Below are positions 54,723-63,121 of a DNA stretch of 64,000 nt, in pieces (positions within the stretch are counted from its first letter, which is position 1; every line of letters starts with the position of its first letter). Source of the stretch: Pseudomonas sp. p1(2021b) (GTDB lineage Bacteria > Pseudomonadota > Gammaproteobacteria > Pseudomonadales > Pseudomonadaceae); contig NZ_CP083746.1 in assembly GCF_020151015.1 (NCBI RefSeq), positions 3,935,001-3,999,000 of the forward strand. Reading direction: 5' to 3'. Both the position numbers and the translations under genes were made by a program. The notes beneath the pieces were generated by a model. The model was given only the letters and a program-made list of their open reading frames with translations. It was not told the DNA's origin and searched no databases.

Positions 54723-55826
54723 TCACTCCCTCAAGTCCGACTCATGGATCGGGTTGGCCCGGCTGGTAGCCCGCTGGTACTGGGCCGGCCAGGTGGCCTT
54801 GTTGCCGCCCAGGTCGTCGTCGGCGTGCAGGGGCCAGTACGGGTCGCGCAGCAGCTCGCGGGCGAGGAAGATGATGTCGGCCTGCCCGGTACGCAGGATG
54901 TGCTCGGCCTGGGCCGGTTCGGTGATCATGCCCACGGTGCCGGTGGCGATCTCCGACTCCTTGCGCACCCGTTCGGCGAATCGGGTCTGGTAGCCGGGGC
55001 CGGTGGGGATTTCGGCGTTCACCGAGGTGCCGCCGGAGGACACGTCGATCAAGTCCACGCCAATGGCTCTCAGGCGCCGGGCCAGTTCGACGGTTTCGTC
55101 CGGGTTCCAGCCGTCTTCGACCCAATCGGTGGCCGAGACCCGTACGAACAGCGGCAGCTCCTGTGGCCAGACCTTGCGCACCGCCTCGGTGACTTCCAGG
55201 GTCAGGCGGATACGGTTTTCGAAGCAGCTGCCATAGCGGTCGCGGCGCTGGTTGCTCAGCGGCGACAGGAACTGGTGCAGCAGGTAGCCGTGGGCAGCAT
55301 GCACCTCGACCACCTTGAAACCTGCCTCCAGGGCACGGCGCGCAGCATCAGCGAACGCCTGGACAATGCCGGCGATTTCATCTTCGGACAACTCACGGGG
55401 CACGGTGTGCTCCGGGTCGAAGGCAATTTTCGACGGGCCCACCGGCTGCCAGCCGCCGTCTTCGACCTTGACACTGCCATGCTTGCCCAGCCAGGGGCGA
55501 TGGGTACTGGCCTTGCGCCCGGCATGGGCGAGCTGGATGCCAGGCACGGCGCCCTGGGCGGTGATGAAGCGGGTGATGCGCTGCAGGGGTGGGATCTGGG
55601 CGTCGTTCCACAGGCCCAGGTCCTCGGCACTGATGCGACCATCGGGGGTGACGGCGGTGGCTTCGGTGATCACCAGGCCAGCGCCGCCGACGGCACGGCT
55701 GCCCAGGTGCACCAGGTGCCAATCGTTGGCCAGCCCGTCAGCGGCGGAGTACTGACACATGGGGGAGACGGCGATGCGGTTGGGCAGGGTCAGCTGACGC
55801 AGGGTGTAGGGCTCAAGCAGCAGGCT
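54723..55826 (-). CDS. Old-yellow-enzyme family NADH:flavin oxidoreductase (YqjM-like)
   Basis: This 367-residue FMN-containing ene-reductase starts at the ATG at 55826 (MSLLLEPYTLRQLTLPNRIA), behind GGAGGT. The FMN-redox-tuning cysteine C25 in SPMCQYSAADG marks the thermophilic-like YqjM/XenA branch. The substrate-binding histidines and tyrosine are in VEVHAAHGYLLHQFLSP. The late FLARELLRDPYWPLHA matches the family. It reduces activated C=C bonds or nitro compounds; the natural substrate is unknown. It is convergent with hicAB, only 10 bases from hicB. Confidence 0.9.
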   Translation of the reverse strand, partial: SLLLEPYTLRQLTLPNRIAVSPMCQYSAADGLANDWHLVHLGSRAVGGAGLVITEATAVTPDGRISAEDLGLWNDAQIPPLQRITRFITAQGAVPGIQLAHAGRKASTHRPWLGKHGSVKVEDGGWQPVGPSKIAFDPEHTVPRELSEDEIAGIVQAFADAARRALEAGFKVVEVHAAHGYLLHQFLSPLSNQRRDRYGSCFENRIRLTLEVTEAVRKVWPQELPLFVRVSATDWVEDGWNPDETVELARRLRAIGVDLIDVSSGGTSVNAEIPTGPGYQTRFAERVRKESEIATGTVGMITEPAQAEHILRTGQADIIFLARELLRDPYWPLHADDDLGGNKATWPAQYQRATSRANPIHESDLRE

Positions 55827-55971
55827 CATGAGGGGACCTCCCAGGGACTCCAATGGTTGGCCGGTCCGGGCACTTGTGTGAGGCCTTGGTCCGGTATCGG
55901 TAGTGTTCAGACTAGACCAGATAGGGAGTGCCTGCCTTCAGGGGGCGGTGTCTGAAAGATCGAGCGCCGCC

Positions 55972-55999
55972 CAATCGCGGGACGAGCTCGCTCCGATAA
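55972..55999. repeat. Degraded single REP
   Basis: CCAATCGCGGGACGAGCTCG then CTCCGA matches the first part of the CCAATCGCGGGACAAGCCCG REP type, with a truncated distal end. It lies just after the recJ stop on the minus strand. Confidence 0.5.
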
Positions 56000-56005
56000 A
56001 CCCGG

Positions 56006-57715
56006 CTACCGCGCCTCCATGTGTGCAATCATCAATTGCACGCTCTCCTGCCCGCGAAACTCGTTCACATCCAGCTTGTAGGCCAGCTCCACCCAACGCA
56101 CCGTAGGGTTCGGCCAGACCTCCCGGTCGATCCCGAAGGCAATCCCGTCCAGCCTGACCGAACCGCACTCGCTCTTGAGCACCACCTTCAGGTGCCGTTC
56201 CCCCACCACGCGCTGCTCGACCAACTGGAAAACCCCGTGGAACAACGGCTCGGGGAAGTGCTGCCCCCACGGCCCAGCGTGACGCAACGCCCGCGCCAGG
56301 TCCAGGTGGAACTCCTCGACCGCCAGCGTCCCGTCGGACAGCAACCGCCCGGTCAGGTCCTCTTCCCCAAGGTGCCGGCGAACCTCCTCGTCGAAGGCTG
56401 CGGCAAACGCCGGGAAATGTTCCGCCGGCAACGACAGGCCGGCCGCCATGGCATGCCCGCCGAACTTGCTGATCAAGTGCGGATGCCGTGCCGCCACCGC
56501 ATCCAGCGCATCGCGGATATGGAACCCAGGTACCGAGCGCGCCGACCCCTTGAGCATCCCCTCGCCGGCGTCGGCAAAGGCGATCGTCGGCCGGTGATAG
56601 CGCTCCTTCAGCCGCGACGCAAGGATGCCGATCACCCCCTGGTGCCAGTCGGGCTCGAACAGGCACAGGCCATAAGGCATGGACTCGACCGGCAGGTCCT
56701 TGAGCTGGGCCAGCGCCTCGCGCTGCATGCCCTGTTCGATGGACTTGCGGTCCTGGTTCAGCCCATCGAGCTGCTGGGCCATGTCCAGCGCCAAGGCTGG
56801 GTCATCGCAGAGCAGGCATTCGATCCCCAGGCTCATGTCGTCCAGGCGGCCGGCCGCATTCAGGCGCGGGCCGAGAATGAAGCCAAGGTCGGTGGAGGTG
56901 ATGCGCCGGTGATCGCGCCGGGCCACTTCGAGAATGGCCTTGAGCCCCGGCCGGGCCCGCCCGGCGCGGATACGCTCCAGCCCCTGGTGCACCAGGATGC
57001 GGTTGTTGGCATCCAACGGCACCACGTCGGCGACGCTGCCCAGGGCCACCAGGTCGAGCAGCTCGCCGATGTTCGGCTGCGCTTGGCTGGCATAGCGGCC
57101 CAGGCTGCGCAGGCGCGCGCGCAGGGCCATCAATACATAGAAGATCACCCCCACGCCGGCCAGGGCCTTGCTGGGGAAATCGCAGCCGGGCTGGTTCGGG
57201 TTGACGATCGCATCGGCATCCGGCAGGTGTTCGCCCGGCAGGTGGTGGTCGGTGACCAGCACCTTCAGGCCGGCCGCCTTGGCGGCGGCGACGCCCTCGA
57301 CGCTGGAGATGCCGTTGTCCACCGTGATCAGCAACTGCGGCTCGCGCTGCAAGGCCACCTGGACGATTTCGGGGGTCAGGCCATAGCCGTATTCGAAACG
57401 GTTCGGCACCAGGTAGTCGACATGGGCAGCACCCAGCAGCCGTAGGCCAAGCACACCGACGGTACTGGCCGTGGCGCCGTCGGCGTCGAAATCGCCGACG
57501 ATAAGGATGCGCTGGCGCTGGTCGAGCGCCTCGACCAGCAGGTCCACCGCCGCGTCGATGCCTTTGAGCTGTTGGTAGGGCAGCAGCCGCGCCAGGCTCT
57601 TGTCCAGTTCGGCCTCCGACTGCACGCCACGGGCGGCATACAGGCGGGTCAGCAAGGGCGGCAGGTTACCGAGAAAGGGCAGGCTCGGTGGCAAGGGACG
57701 AGGTTCGATACGCAT
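56006..57715 (-). CDS. recJ: Single-stranded-DNA-specific 5'-3' exonuclease RecJ
   Basis: This 569-residue exonuclease of recombination and repair belongs to the DHH phosphoesterase superfamily. Manganese-binding motifs: LIVGDFDADGATAST, LVTDHHLPGEHLPDA and the DHHA1 region with SKFGGHAMAAGLSL. The ATG at 57715 (MRIEPRPLPP) gives the usual length; a TTG 15 bases upstream is possible, since no clear ribosome binding site precedes the ATG. It follows yaeQ by 31 bases on the same strand. Confidence 0.95.
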   Translation of the reverse strand: MRIEPRPLPPSLPFLGNLPPLLTRLYAARGVQSEAELDKSLARLLPYQQLKGIDAAVDLLVEALDQRQRILIVGDFDADGATASTVGVLGLRLLGAAHVDYLVPNRFEYGYGLTPEIVQVALQREPQLLITVDNGISSVEGVAAAKAAGLKVLVTDHHLPGEHLPDADAIVNPNQPGCDFPSKALAGVGVIFYVLMALRARLRSLGRYASQAQPNIGELLDLVALGSVADVVPLDANNRILVHQGLERIRAGRARPGLKAILEVARRDHRRITSTDLGFILGPRLNAAGRLDDMSLGIECLLCDDPALALDMAQQLDGLNQDRKSIEQGMQREALAQLKDLPVESMPYGLCLFEPDWHQGVIGILASRLKERYHRPTIAFADAGEGMLKGSARSVPGFHIRDALDAVAARHPHLISKFGGHAMAAGLSLPAEHFPAFAAAFDEEVRRHLGEEDLTGRLLSDGTLAVEEFHLDLARALRHAGPWGQHFPEPLFHGVFQLVEQRVVGERHLKVVLKSECGSVRLDGIAFGIDREVWPNPTVRWVELAYKLDVNEFRGQESVQLMIAHMEAR

Positions 57716-57746
57716 TGGGGGCTTCGGCAATCAGGTTGGGGACAGG

Positions 57747-58289
57747 TCAGCCACGCTCACCGAGCAGCCATTCCAGCTGCACTTCGTGCTGGCCACGGTC
57801 GTCGGTCACGAACAGGGTGCCCTCGCTGATCATCACGTCCCACTTGATCGAGCGGGGCATGTCGGTGGCCAGGGTCTCCAGCACTTCCTGGGGCACCGCG
57901 GCGATGCTGAGGTTCTTCAGGCCCTTGACCGCATCGACCACCTTGTTCTGCCATACGCGCAGGCTGCCATAGGCCAGCAGGCTGGTACGTTCGGTACGGC
58001 GCGAGCACCAGGTCAGGCGCTCGGCATCCGGCTGGCCGACCTCGATCCAGTGCAGCACGCGGTCATCCAGGCTCTTTTCCCACAAAGCGGCCTCGTCCAC
58101 GTCCGACAGGCCGCGGCCGAACGACAGGTTCTCGTTGTACCACAGGGCATAGGCCAGCAGGCGCACGGCCATGCGCTCCTCGGTTTCCGAAGGATGACGG
58201 GCGATGGTCTGGCGGACGTTCTCGTACACGCCGCGGTCGAGGTCGGTCAGATTCAGTTCGAACTTGTAGGTGGTGGACGGCTGGGCCAT
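57747..58289 (-). CDS. YaeQ-family protein
   Basis: This 180-residue protein belongs to the YaeQ family, which has a fold like PD-(D/E)XK nucleases. Diagnostic segments: ATTYKFELNLTDLDRGVYEN-like start (here STTYKFELNLTDLDRGVYEN), LLAYALWYNENLSFGRGL, and WIEVGQPDAERL. The latter carries the D/E-rich putative nuclease site. The function is unknown. The next gene, recJ, is 31 bases downstream on the same strand, an old Pseudomonas pairing. It is divergent from the CoA-transferase gene. Confidence 0.92.
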   Translation of the reverse strand: MAQPSTTYKFELNLTDLDRGVYENVRQTIARHPSETEERMAVRLLAYALWYNENLSFGRGLSDVDEAALWEKSLDDRVLHWIEVGQPDAERLTWCSRRTERTSLLAYGSLRVWQNKVVDAVKGLKNLSIAAVPQEVLETLATDMPRSIKWDVMISEGTLFVTDDRGQHEVQLEWLLGERG

Positions 58290-58419
58290 GGGCGGGGGCT
58301 TCTTGCGAAATAAAAGTCACACAGTCTAACCGATCCCGCCCTTCGTTGTGCCGTGACAGTACCTGCAGCCGACGACCTATGATAAAACCACGCATCAACC
58401 CAGCCGCCACGGATGCCCC

Positions 58420-59619
58420 ATGCCCACGCCCAGCAAACCCCTCGCCGGCCTGAAAGTGATCGAACTCGGCACCCTGATCGCCGGCCCCTTCGCCTCGCGC
58501 ATCTGCGCCGAGTTCGGCGCCGAGGTCATCAAGGTCGAATCCCCCGATGGCGGCGACCCGCTGCGCAAATGGCGCAAGCTGTACGAGGGCACTTCGTTGT
58601 GGTGGTTCGTCCAGGCGCGCAACAAACAATCGCTGACGCTCAACCTCAAGCACCCCGAAGGCCGTGAGATTCTCAAGCGGCTGCTGGCCGATGCCGACAT
58701 CCTGATCGAGAACTTCCGGCCCGGCGTGCTGGAGAAGCTGGGCCTGGGCTGGGATGTGCTGCATGCGCTCAACCCGCGCCTGGTCATGGTGCGCCTGTCG
58801 GGCTTCGGCCAGACCGGCCCGATGAAGGACCAGCCCGGTTTCGGCGCCGTGGGCGAATCCATGGGCGGCCTGCGCTACATCACAGGTTTCGAGGACCGCC
58901 CGCCGGTGCGCACCGGGATCTCCATCGGCGATTCGATCGCCGCCCTGTGGGGCGTGATCGGCGCACTCATGGCCCTGCGTCACCGCGAGGTCAACGGTGG
59001 CCAGGGGCAGGTGGTGGATGTGGCCTTGTACGAAGCCATCTTCGCCATGATGGAAAGCATGGTGCCGGAGTTCGATGTGTTCGGCTTCATCCGCGAGCGC
59101 ACCGGCAACATCATGCCGGGCATCACGCCCTCCTCCATCCACACCAGCGCCGACGGCAAGCACGTACAGATCGGCGCCAACGGCGATGCCATCTTCAAGC
59201 GTTTCATGCAGGCCATCGGCCGTGACGACCTGGCCAGCGACCCGGCCCTGGCCACCAACGATGGCCGCGACCTGCGCCGCGACGAGCTCTACGGCGTCAT
59301 CGACCGCTGGGTCAACAGCCTGCCGCTGGCGCAGGTGATGCAGGTGCTGACCGATGCCGAGGTACCGGCGAGCCGGATCTACTCGGCCGAGGACATGTTC
59401 AACGACCCGCAGTACCTGGCTCGCGAAATGTTTCTCCAGGCCAGGCTGCCCGACGGCAAGCCGTTCAAGATGCCGGGCATCGTCCCCAAGCTCTCGGACA
59501 CCCCGGGCTCCACCGAATGGGTCGGCCCGGCCCTGGGCGAACATACCGAGGCGGTGCTCGCCAGCCTGGGCTACGACGCGCCAGCCATCAGCCGGTTGCG
59601 CGAAGCCGGTGCGGTCTGA
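58420..59619 (+). CDS. CaiB/BaiF (family III) CoA-transferase
   Basis: This 399-residue CoA-transferase has the interlocked-ring fold of this family. Landmarks: [20 protein letters not shown] near the N-terminus, [36 protein letters not shown], and the catalytic aspartate at D200 in [10 protein letters not shown]. It exchanges CoA between carboxylic acids, such as formate, oxalate or succinate derivatives. The substrate cannot be told, and no dedicated dehydrogenase or decarboxylase neighbour is seen. The next gene starts 16 bases after its stop. Confidence 0.9.
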   Translation: MPTPSKPLAGLKVIELGTLIAGPFASRICAEFGAEVIKVESPDGGDPLRKWRKLYEGTSLWWFVQARNKQSLTLNLKHPEGREILKRLLADADILIENFRPGVLEKLGLGWDVLHALNPRLVMVRLSGFGQTGPMKDQPGFGAVGESMGGLRYITGFEDRPPVRTGISIGDSIAALWGVIGALMALRHREVNGGQGQVVDVALYEAIFAMMESMVPEFDVFGFIRERTGNIMPGITPSSIHTSADGKHVQIGANGDAIFKRFMQAIGRDDLASDPALATNDGRDLRRDELYGVIDRWVNSLPLAQVMQVLTDAEVPASRIYSAEDMFNDPQYLAREMFLQARLPDGKPFKMPGIVPKLSDTPGSTEWVGPALGEHTEAVLASLGYDAPAISRLREAGAV

Positions 59620-59635
59620 CGGCACGCCGGTGCCC

Positions 59636-60502
59636 ATGGCCGTCCGACAGGTACTGGGCCTGTTGGTGCTGTTGTGCGGGTTGCTGCCCGCCATGGCCAG
59701 CGCCAAGGAACGCCTGATGTGGCTGATACGCGACTTGCCACCGTTCACCATCTTCGATGGCGTGGCACAGGGCCAGGGCGTCATCGACCGTCTGCTGCCG
59801 CAGTTGATCGCACAGATGCCCGAGTACGAGCACAGCATCATCCGGGTCAATCGTGCCCGGGGCATGCAGATGCTCCAGGAGCCCAGCTTCACCTGCGACC
59901 CGACCTTGCTGTGGACGCCGGAACGGGCCAGGTTCGTGCATTTCTCCACACCGTCCTTGGGCGTGCTGAGCAGCGGCGTGGTGGTGCGCCAGCAGGACCA
60001 GGCCATGCTGGCGCCCCTTCTGGACGGCGAGCGCGTCGACCTCAAGCGCTTGCTCGCCGAACCCCGCCTCAAGCTTGGCGTGGTCGCCGAACGCAGCTAC
60101 AGCACCCAGGTCGACGCCATGCTGCGCCAGCTGCCCGACACCGCCGTGAGCCGCCATTACGGCAACGAAGCCACTACCAACCTGTTGCAGATGCAGCAGC
60201 TGGGGCGCCTGCAGCTGGTGCTGGGGTACTGGCCGGAAATCCGCTACCTGATCCAGGCGCAGGGTTGGCCACTGGAGGATTATGCGTTCCATCCCATCCA
60301 GGGCGTGAACCGCTACCAGTTCTTGCACGTCGGCTGCTCCGATACTCCGCTGGGGCGCGAAGCCATCCGCCATATCGACCAACTGTTGCCGGCCCTGCGC
60401 CGGGACGTTCTGCCTGCGCTGTATGCCCACTGGCTGGATCCGGAGCAACGACAGGACTACCTGGAGCACAGCAAGCACTTTTTCGAAGACCGCCAGGACT
60501 AG
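59636..60502 (+). CDS. Periplasmic solute-binding-like protein (TIGR02285-like)
   Basis: This 288-residue secreted protein has signal QVLGLLVLLCGLLPAMASAK. The mature part is a type II periplasmic-binding-protein fold: LMWLIRDLPPFTIFDG, IIRVNRARGMQMLQEPSF and LKLGVVAERSYSTQVDAML. The lack of a transporter nearby and the overall pattern fit the small TIGR02285 group of unknown function. An ATG at 59636 is used; a GTG at 59630 is possible. It is probably in an operon with the CoA-transferase (16-base gap), but a functional link is not evident. Confidence 0.82.
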   Translation: MAVRQVLGLLVLLCGLLPAMASAKERLMWLIRDLPPFTIFDGVAQGQGVIDRLLPQLIAQMPEYEHSIIRVNRARGMQMLQEPSFTCDPTLLWTPERARFVHFSTPSLGVLSSGVVVRQQDQAMLAPLLDGERVDLKRLLAEPRLKLGVVAERSYSTQVDAMLRQLPDTAVSRHYGNEATTNLLQMQQLGRLQLVLGYWPEIRYLIQAQGWPLEDYAFHPIQGVNRYQFLHVGCSDTPLGREAIRHIDQLLPALRRDVLPALYAHWLDPEQRQDYLEHSKHFFEDRQD

Positions 60503-60520
60503 CTTTATTGCCTGGAAGCC

Positions 60521-60560
60521 AAAAAAGAAACCCCGGACGCTGGGGAAGGATCGTCCGGGG
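60521..60560 (-). terminator. Rho-independent terminator of the DUF3509-like gene
   Basis: On the minus strand CCCCGGACG (60560-60552) pairs with CGTCCGGGG (60539-60531) over a 12-base loop, followed by TTTCTTTTTT (60530-60521). It is the strongest terminator in the window. It lies about 90 bases after the gene at 60650. Confidence 0.85.
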
Positions 60561-60649
60561 TCAAGCGAAGTCCAAGAGACTTCCAAGGGCAGCCCGCAGC
60601 ACCGGAGCAAAGCGCTGTCACACCACCCCTACTGTTTCTGATGAACCGT

Positions 60650-60931
60650 TCAGGCGAAGGTTCCCTGGAATGTTCGCTGGTGCTGCAAGGCCGCAATCAC
60701 GCAGGGCTGCAAGCGGCCTTCGGCGATCTGCAAGTCCCGGTGCAGGCCATCGACCAGATCGACCAGCAGCCGCTGGTCCTGCAACTGGCGTTGGCTCACG
60801 GTACGTTGGAGGGTCACTTCCCCTTGCTTGTCGACCACGGTGAGTTGGCGGTGGCCGCTGGCGTCGGTTTCGCCAAGCTGGGCCTGGTAAGGGGTCAGGG
60901 CATGGTTGAGCAGTTTGCAGATTCTTTCCAT
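60650..60931 (-). CDS. Small conserved protein, DUF3509-like
   Basis: This 93-residue protein uses the ATG at 60931 (MERICKLLNHALTPYQAQLG); a GTG at 60997 would add 22 residues without similarity to the family. It has the layout I associate with the Pseudomonas DUF3509 family: a short helix, a strand pair (HRQLTVVDKQGEVTLQRTVS), then QRQLQDQRLLVDLVDGLHRD and a helical C-terminus. No signal or membrane segment. Function unknown; the domain name is from memory of the pattern and should be treated as probable. Confidence 0.65.
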   Translation of the reverse strand: MERICKLLNHALTPYQAQLGETDASGHRQLTVVDKQGEVTLQRTVSQRQLQDQRLLVDLVDGLHRDLQIAEGRLQPCVIAALQHQRTFQGTFA

Positions 60932-61051
60932 CCGGCTTACTCGCTGTTCGTGGAACCTATCGGAACTGACCACCAGGCGCAGCGGAAAGTTCGTCACACG
61001 GCGCCGGTCACCTTGAGCATGCGCGGGGGAGATGACAGTTTGACAACGGGC

Positions 61052-61447
61052 CTAGACAGATAGGCCGGCCGGCAACGCCAGGCGCTCCAGTGCTCTTTGC
61101 AAGGTCGGCATCGACAAGGGCCAGGACAACTCGCCGACGACCTTGAGGTCCTGCCGCCGGGCTTCGCGAGCCAAGCTGTCCCCCTGCCCCGCTGGCTCGC
61201 CGACGAACAACAACGCACAAGGACGCTGCGCGCGATCCACCTGCCGGAGCAGGACTCGCCCCTCTCGTACCGGCATGGCATTGTCCAGGATCAGCAGGTC
61301 GACCGTACCACGTTGCGCCAGGCAGGACTTGGCCTCGAGCAGGTCCTGGGCGACCCGTACATTGAAGACGCCGTGGGCGTTGCAGGCCTGATGCAGAGAA
61401 ATGTCGTGGGAAGGTCGTGCGTGAATCAGCACGTTGAGCCATTGCAT
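61052..61447 (-). CDS. Degenerate stand-alone receiver-like protein
   Basis: This 131-residue protein starts at the ATG at 61447 behind AGGAG (MQWLNVLIHARPSHDISLH). It has receiver (CheY-like) topology and keeps a D55 in VDLLILDNAMPVREG at the phospho-acceptor strand. It lacks the acidic pair after strand 1 (ARPSH instead of DD) and has Trp109 where the conserved lysine should be (LSWPLS). It is therefore probably a pseudo-receiver that cannot be phosphorylated normally and acts by binding. No output domain and no kinase gene nearby. The small gene at 60650 is the next one on the strand. Confidence 0.75.
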   Translation of the reverse strand: MQWLNVLIHARPSHDISLHQACNAHGVFNVRVAQDLLEAKSCLAQRGTVDLLILDNAMPVREGRVLLRQVDRAQRPCALLFVGEPAGQGDSLAREARRQDLKVVGELSWPLSMPTLQRALERLALPAGLSV

Positions 61448-61610
61448 GAGCCGCTCCTGGGGTATCGCACCCGCGTGAATGGGCAAGTCACTCTAATGGC
61501 GTCACGCTGAAAGCTATGTCAGAAAAATCCGAATCTTGTGTAGAAATATCCGCACCACGCGCTGCGGGAACGGCTTGCGCGCCGCGGCGCATGGCACTGG
61601 CGTTGCCGTG

Positions 61611-61653
61611 ATCGCGGGACAAGTCGGACCGGCGGTCCAACCTGCCCCGCGAT
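61611..61653 (-). terminator. Long hairpin directly after thrC, REP-like
   Basis: ATCGCGGG (61611-61618) pairs with CCCGCGAT (61646-61653), and inside it GGTCCAACCT pairs with AAGTCGGACC-like sequence around GGCGG. The result is an almost complete 43-base stem. The outer arms match REP ends (ATCGCGGGACAAG). It begins 5 bases after the thrC stop and has no T-run. Confidence 0.65.
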
Positions 61654-61657
61654 GGTG

Positions 61658-63067
61658 TCAGAGCGGCTTGCCGCGGTTGCCGTGCTGGCTGACGAAGGCC
61701 TGGACGGTCTTCAGGTCATTGGCCAGGACCGTGCAGCGCTCTTCGCGGCTGAACAGATCGCTCAGGTGCGCCGGCAGTTCCAGGGCCTTGCCCACGCCTG
61801 CCTTTTCCACCGCCTCGGGGAACTTGACCGGGTGCGCCGTGCCCAGCACCACCATCGGCGTGTCCAGGCTGCGGCGGCATTCGCGGGCGGCCTTGACGCC
61901 GATCGCCGTGTGCGGGTCCAGCACCTCACCGGTACTGGCGAACACCTCGGCGATGGTCTCGCAGGTCTGCTCGTCGGTCACCGCCAGGGAATCGAACAGC
62001 TTGCGGGCCTCGGTCCAACGGTCTTGCTCGACGCTGAAGCCGCCGCCCTGCTTGAAGCGCTCCATCAGCTCGGCGATGGCCGCGCCGTTGCGACCATGCA
62101 GGTCGAACAGCAGGCGCTCGAAGTTCGACGACACCATGATGTCCATGGAAGGCGACAAGGTCGGGTGCAGAGCATCCTTGACGTACTGGTTGCCGCTCAT
62201 GAAGCGATGCAGGATGTCGTTGCGGTTGGTGGCCACGATCAGCTGGCTGATCGGCAGGCCCATGTTGCGCGCCAGGTAGCCGGCGAAGATGTCGCCGAAG
62301 TTGCCGGTCGGCACCGAGAAGGCCACCGAGCGGGCCGGGCCGCCCAGCTGCAGCGCTGCATGGAAGTAGTAGACGATCTGGGCCATGATCCGCGCCCAGT
62401 TGATCGAGTTCACCGCCACCAGGCGTGTGCCCTTGAGGAACGACTGGTCGGCGAAGCTGGCCTTGACCATTTCCTGGCAGTCGTCGAAGTTGCCTTCGAT
62501 GGCGATGTTGTGGATGTTGTCACCGAAGATGGTGGTCATCTGGCGGCGCTGCACTTCCGACACACGCTGGTGCGGGTGCAGGATGAAGATGTCGACGTTG
62601 TCGCACCGGCGGCAGCCTTCGATGGCCGCAGAGCCGGTATCACCGCTGGTGGCGCCGACGATCACCACACGCTCGCCGCGCTTGGCCAGCACGTGGTCGA
62701 GCAGGCGGCCGAGCAGTTGCAGGGCGAAGTCCTTGAAGGCCAGGGTCGGGCCGTGGAACAGTTCCATGACCCATTCGTTGCCACCCAGCTGGCGCAGCGG
62801 CGCAACGGCAGCATGAGCGAAGGCGCCGTAGGTTTCTTCCAGGATCTTCTTGAAGTCAGCATCGGCGATGCTGCCGTCGACGAACGGGCGCATCACCCGG
62901 AAGGCCAGTTCGTGGTAAGGCAAGCCGGCCCAGGAGGCGATCTCCTCCTGGGTGAAGCGTGGCAGGTTTTCCGGCACGTACAGGCCGCCATCGCTGGCAA
63001 GGCCGGCCAGCAGGACATCTTCGAAATTCAGGGCCGGTGCCTGGCCGCGGGTACTGATATAGCGCAT
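61658..63067 (-). CDS. thrC: Threonine synthase
   Basis: This 469-residue PLP enzyme converts O-phospho-homoserine to threonine. The PLP lysine is K112 in FHGPTLAFKDFALQ. Phosphate-binding GATSGDTGSAAIEGC and the later VPTGNFGDIFAGYLA also fit. The start MRYISTRGQAPALNFEDVLL and the length are typical of the gamma-proteobacterial long form. It follows hom by 54 bases on the same strand, so hom-thrC is probably one operon. Confidence 0.96.
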   Translation of the reverse strand: MRYISTRGQAPALNFEDVLLAGLASDGGLYVPENLPRFTQEEIASWAGLPYHELAFRVMRPFVDGSIADADFKKILEETYGAFAHAAVAPLRQLGGNEWVMELFHGPTLAFKDFALQLLGRLLDHVLAKRGERVVIVGATSGDTGSAAIEGCRRCDNVDIFILHPHQRVSEVQRRQMTTIFGDNIHNIAIEGNFDDCQEMVKASFADQSFLKGTRLVAVNSINWARIMAQIVYYFHAALQLGGPARSVAFSVPTGNFGDIFAGYLARNMGLPISQLIVATNRNDILHRFMSGNQYVKDALHPTLSPSMDIMVSSNFERLLFDLHGRNGAAIAELMERFKQGGGFSVEQDRWTEARKLFDSLAVTDEQTCETIAEVFASTGEVLDPHTAIGVKAARECRRSLDTPMVVLGTAHPVKFPEAVEKAGVGKALELPAHLSDLFSREERCTVLANDLKTVQAFVSQHGNRGKPL

Positions 63068-63121
63068 GGGTGCAAACCTTCGGTTCTGGGCGCGGGCCGC
63101 CGTCGCGACCCGCCGCTGACA

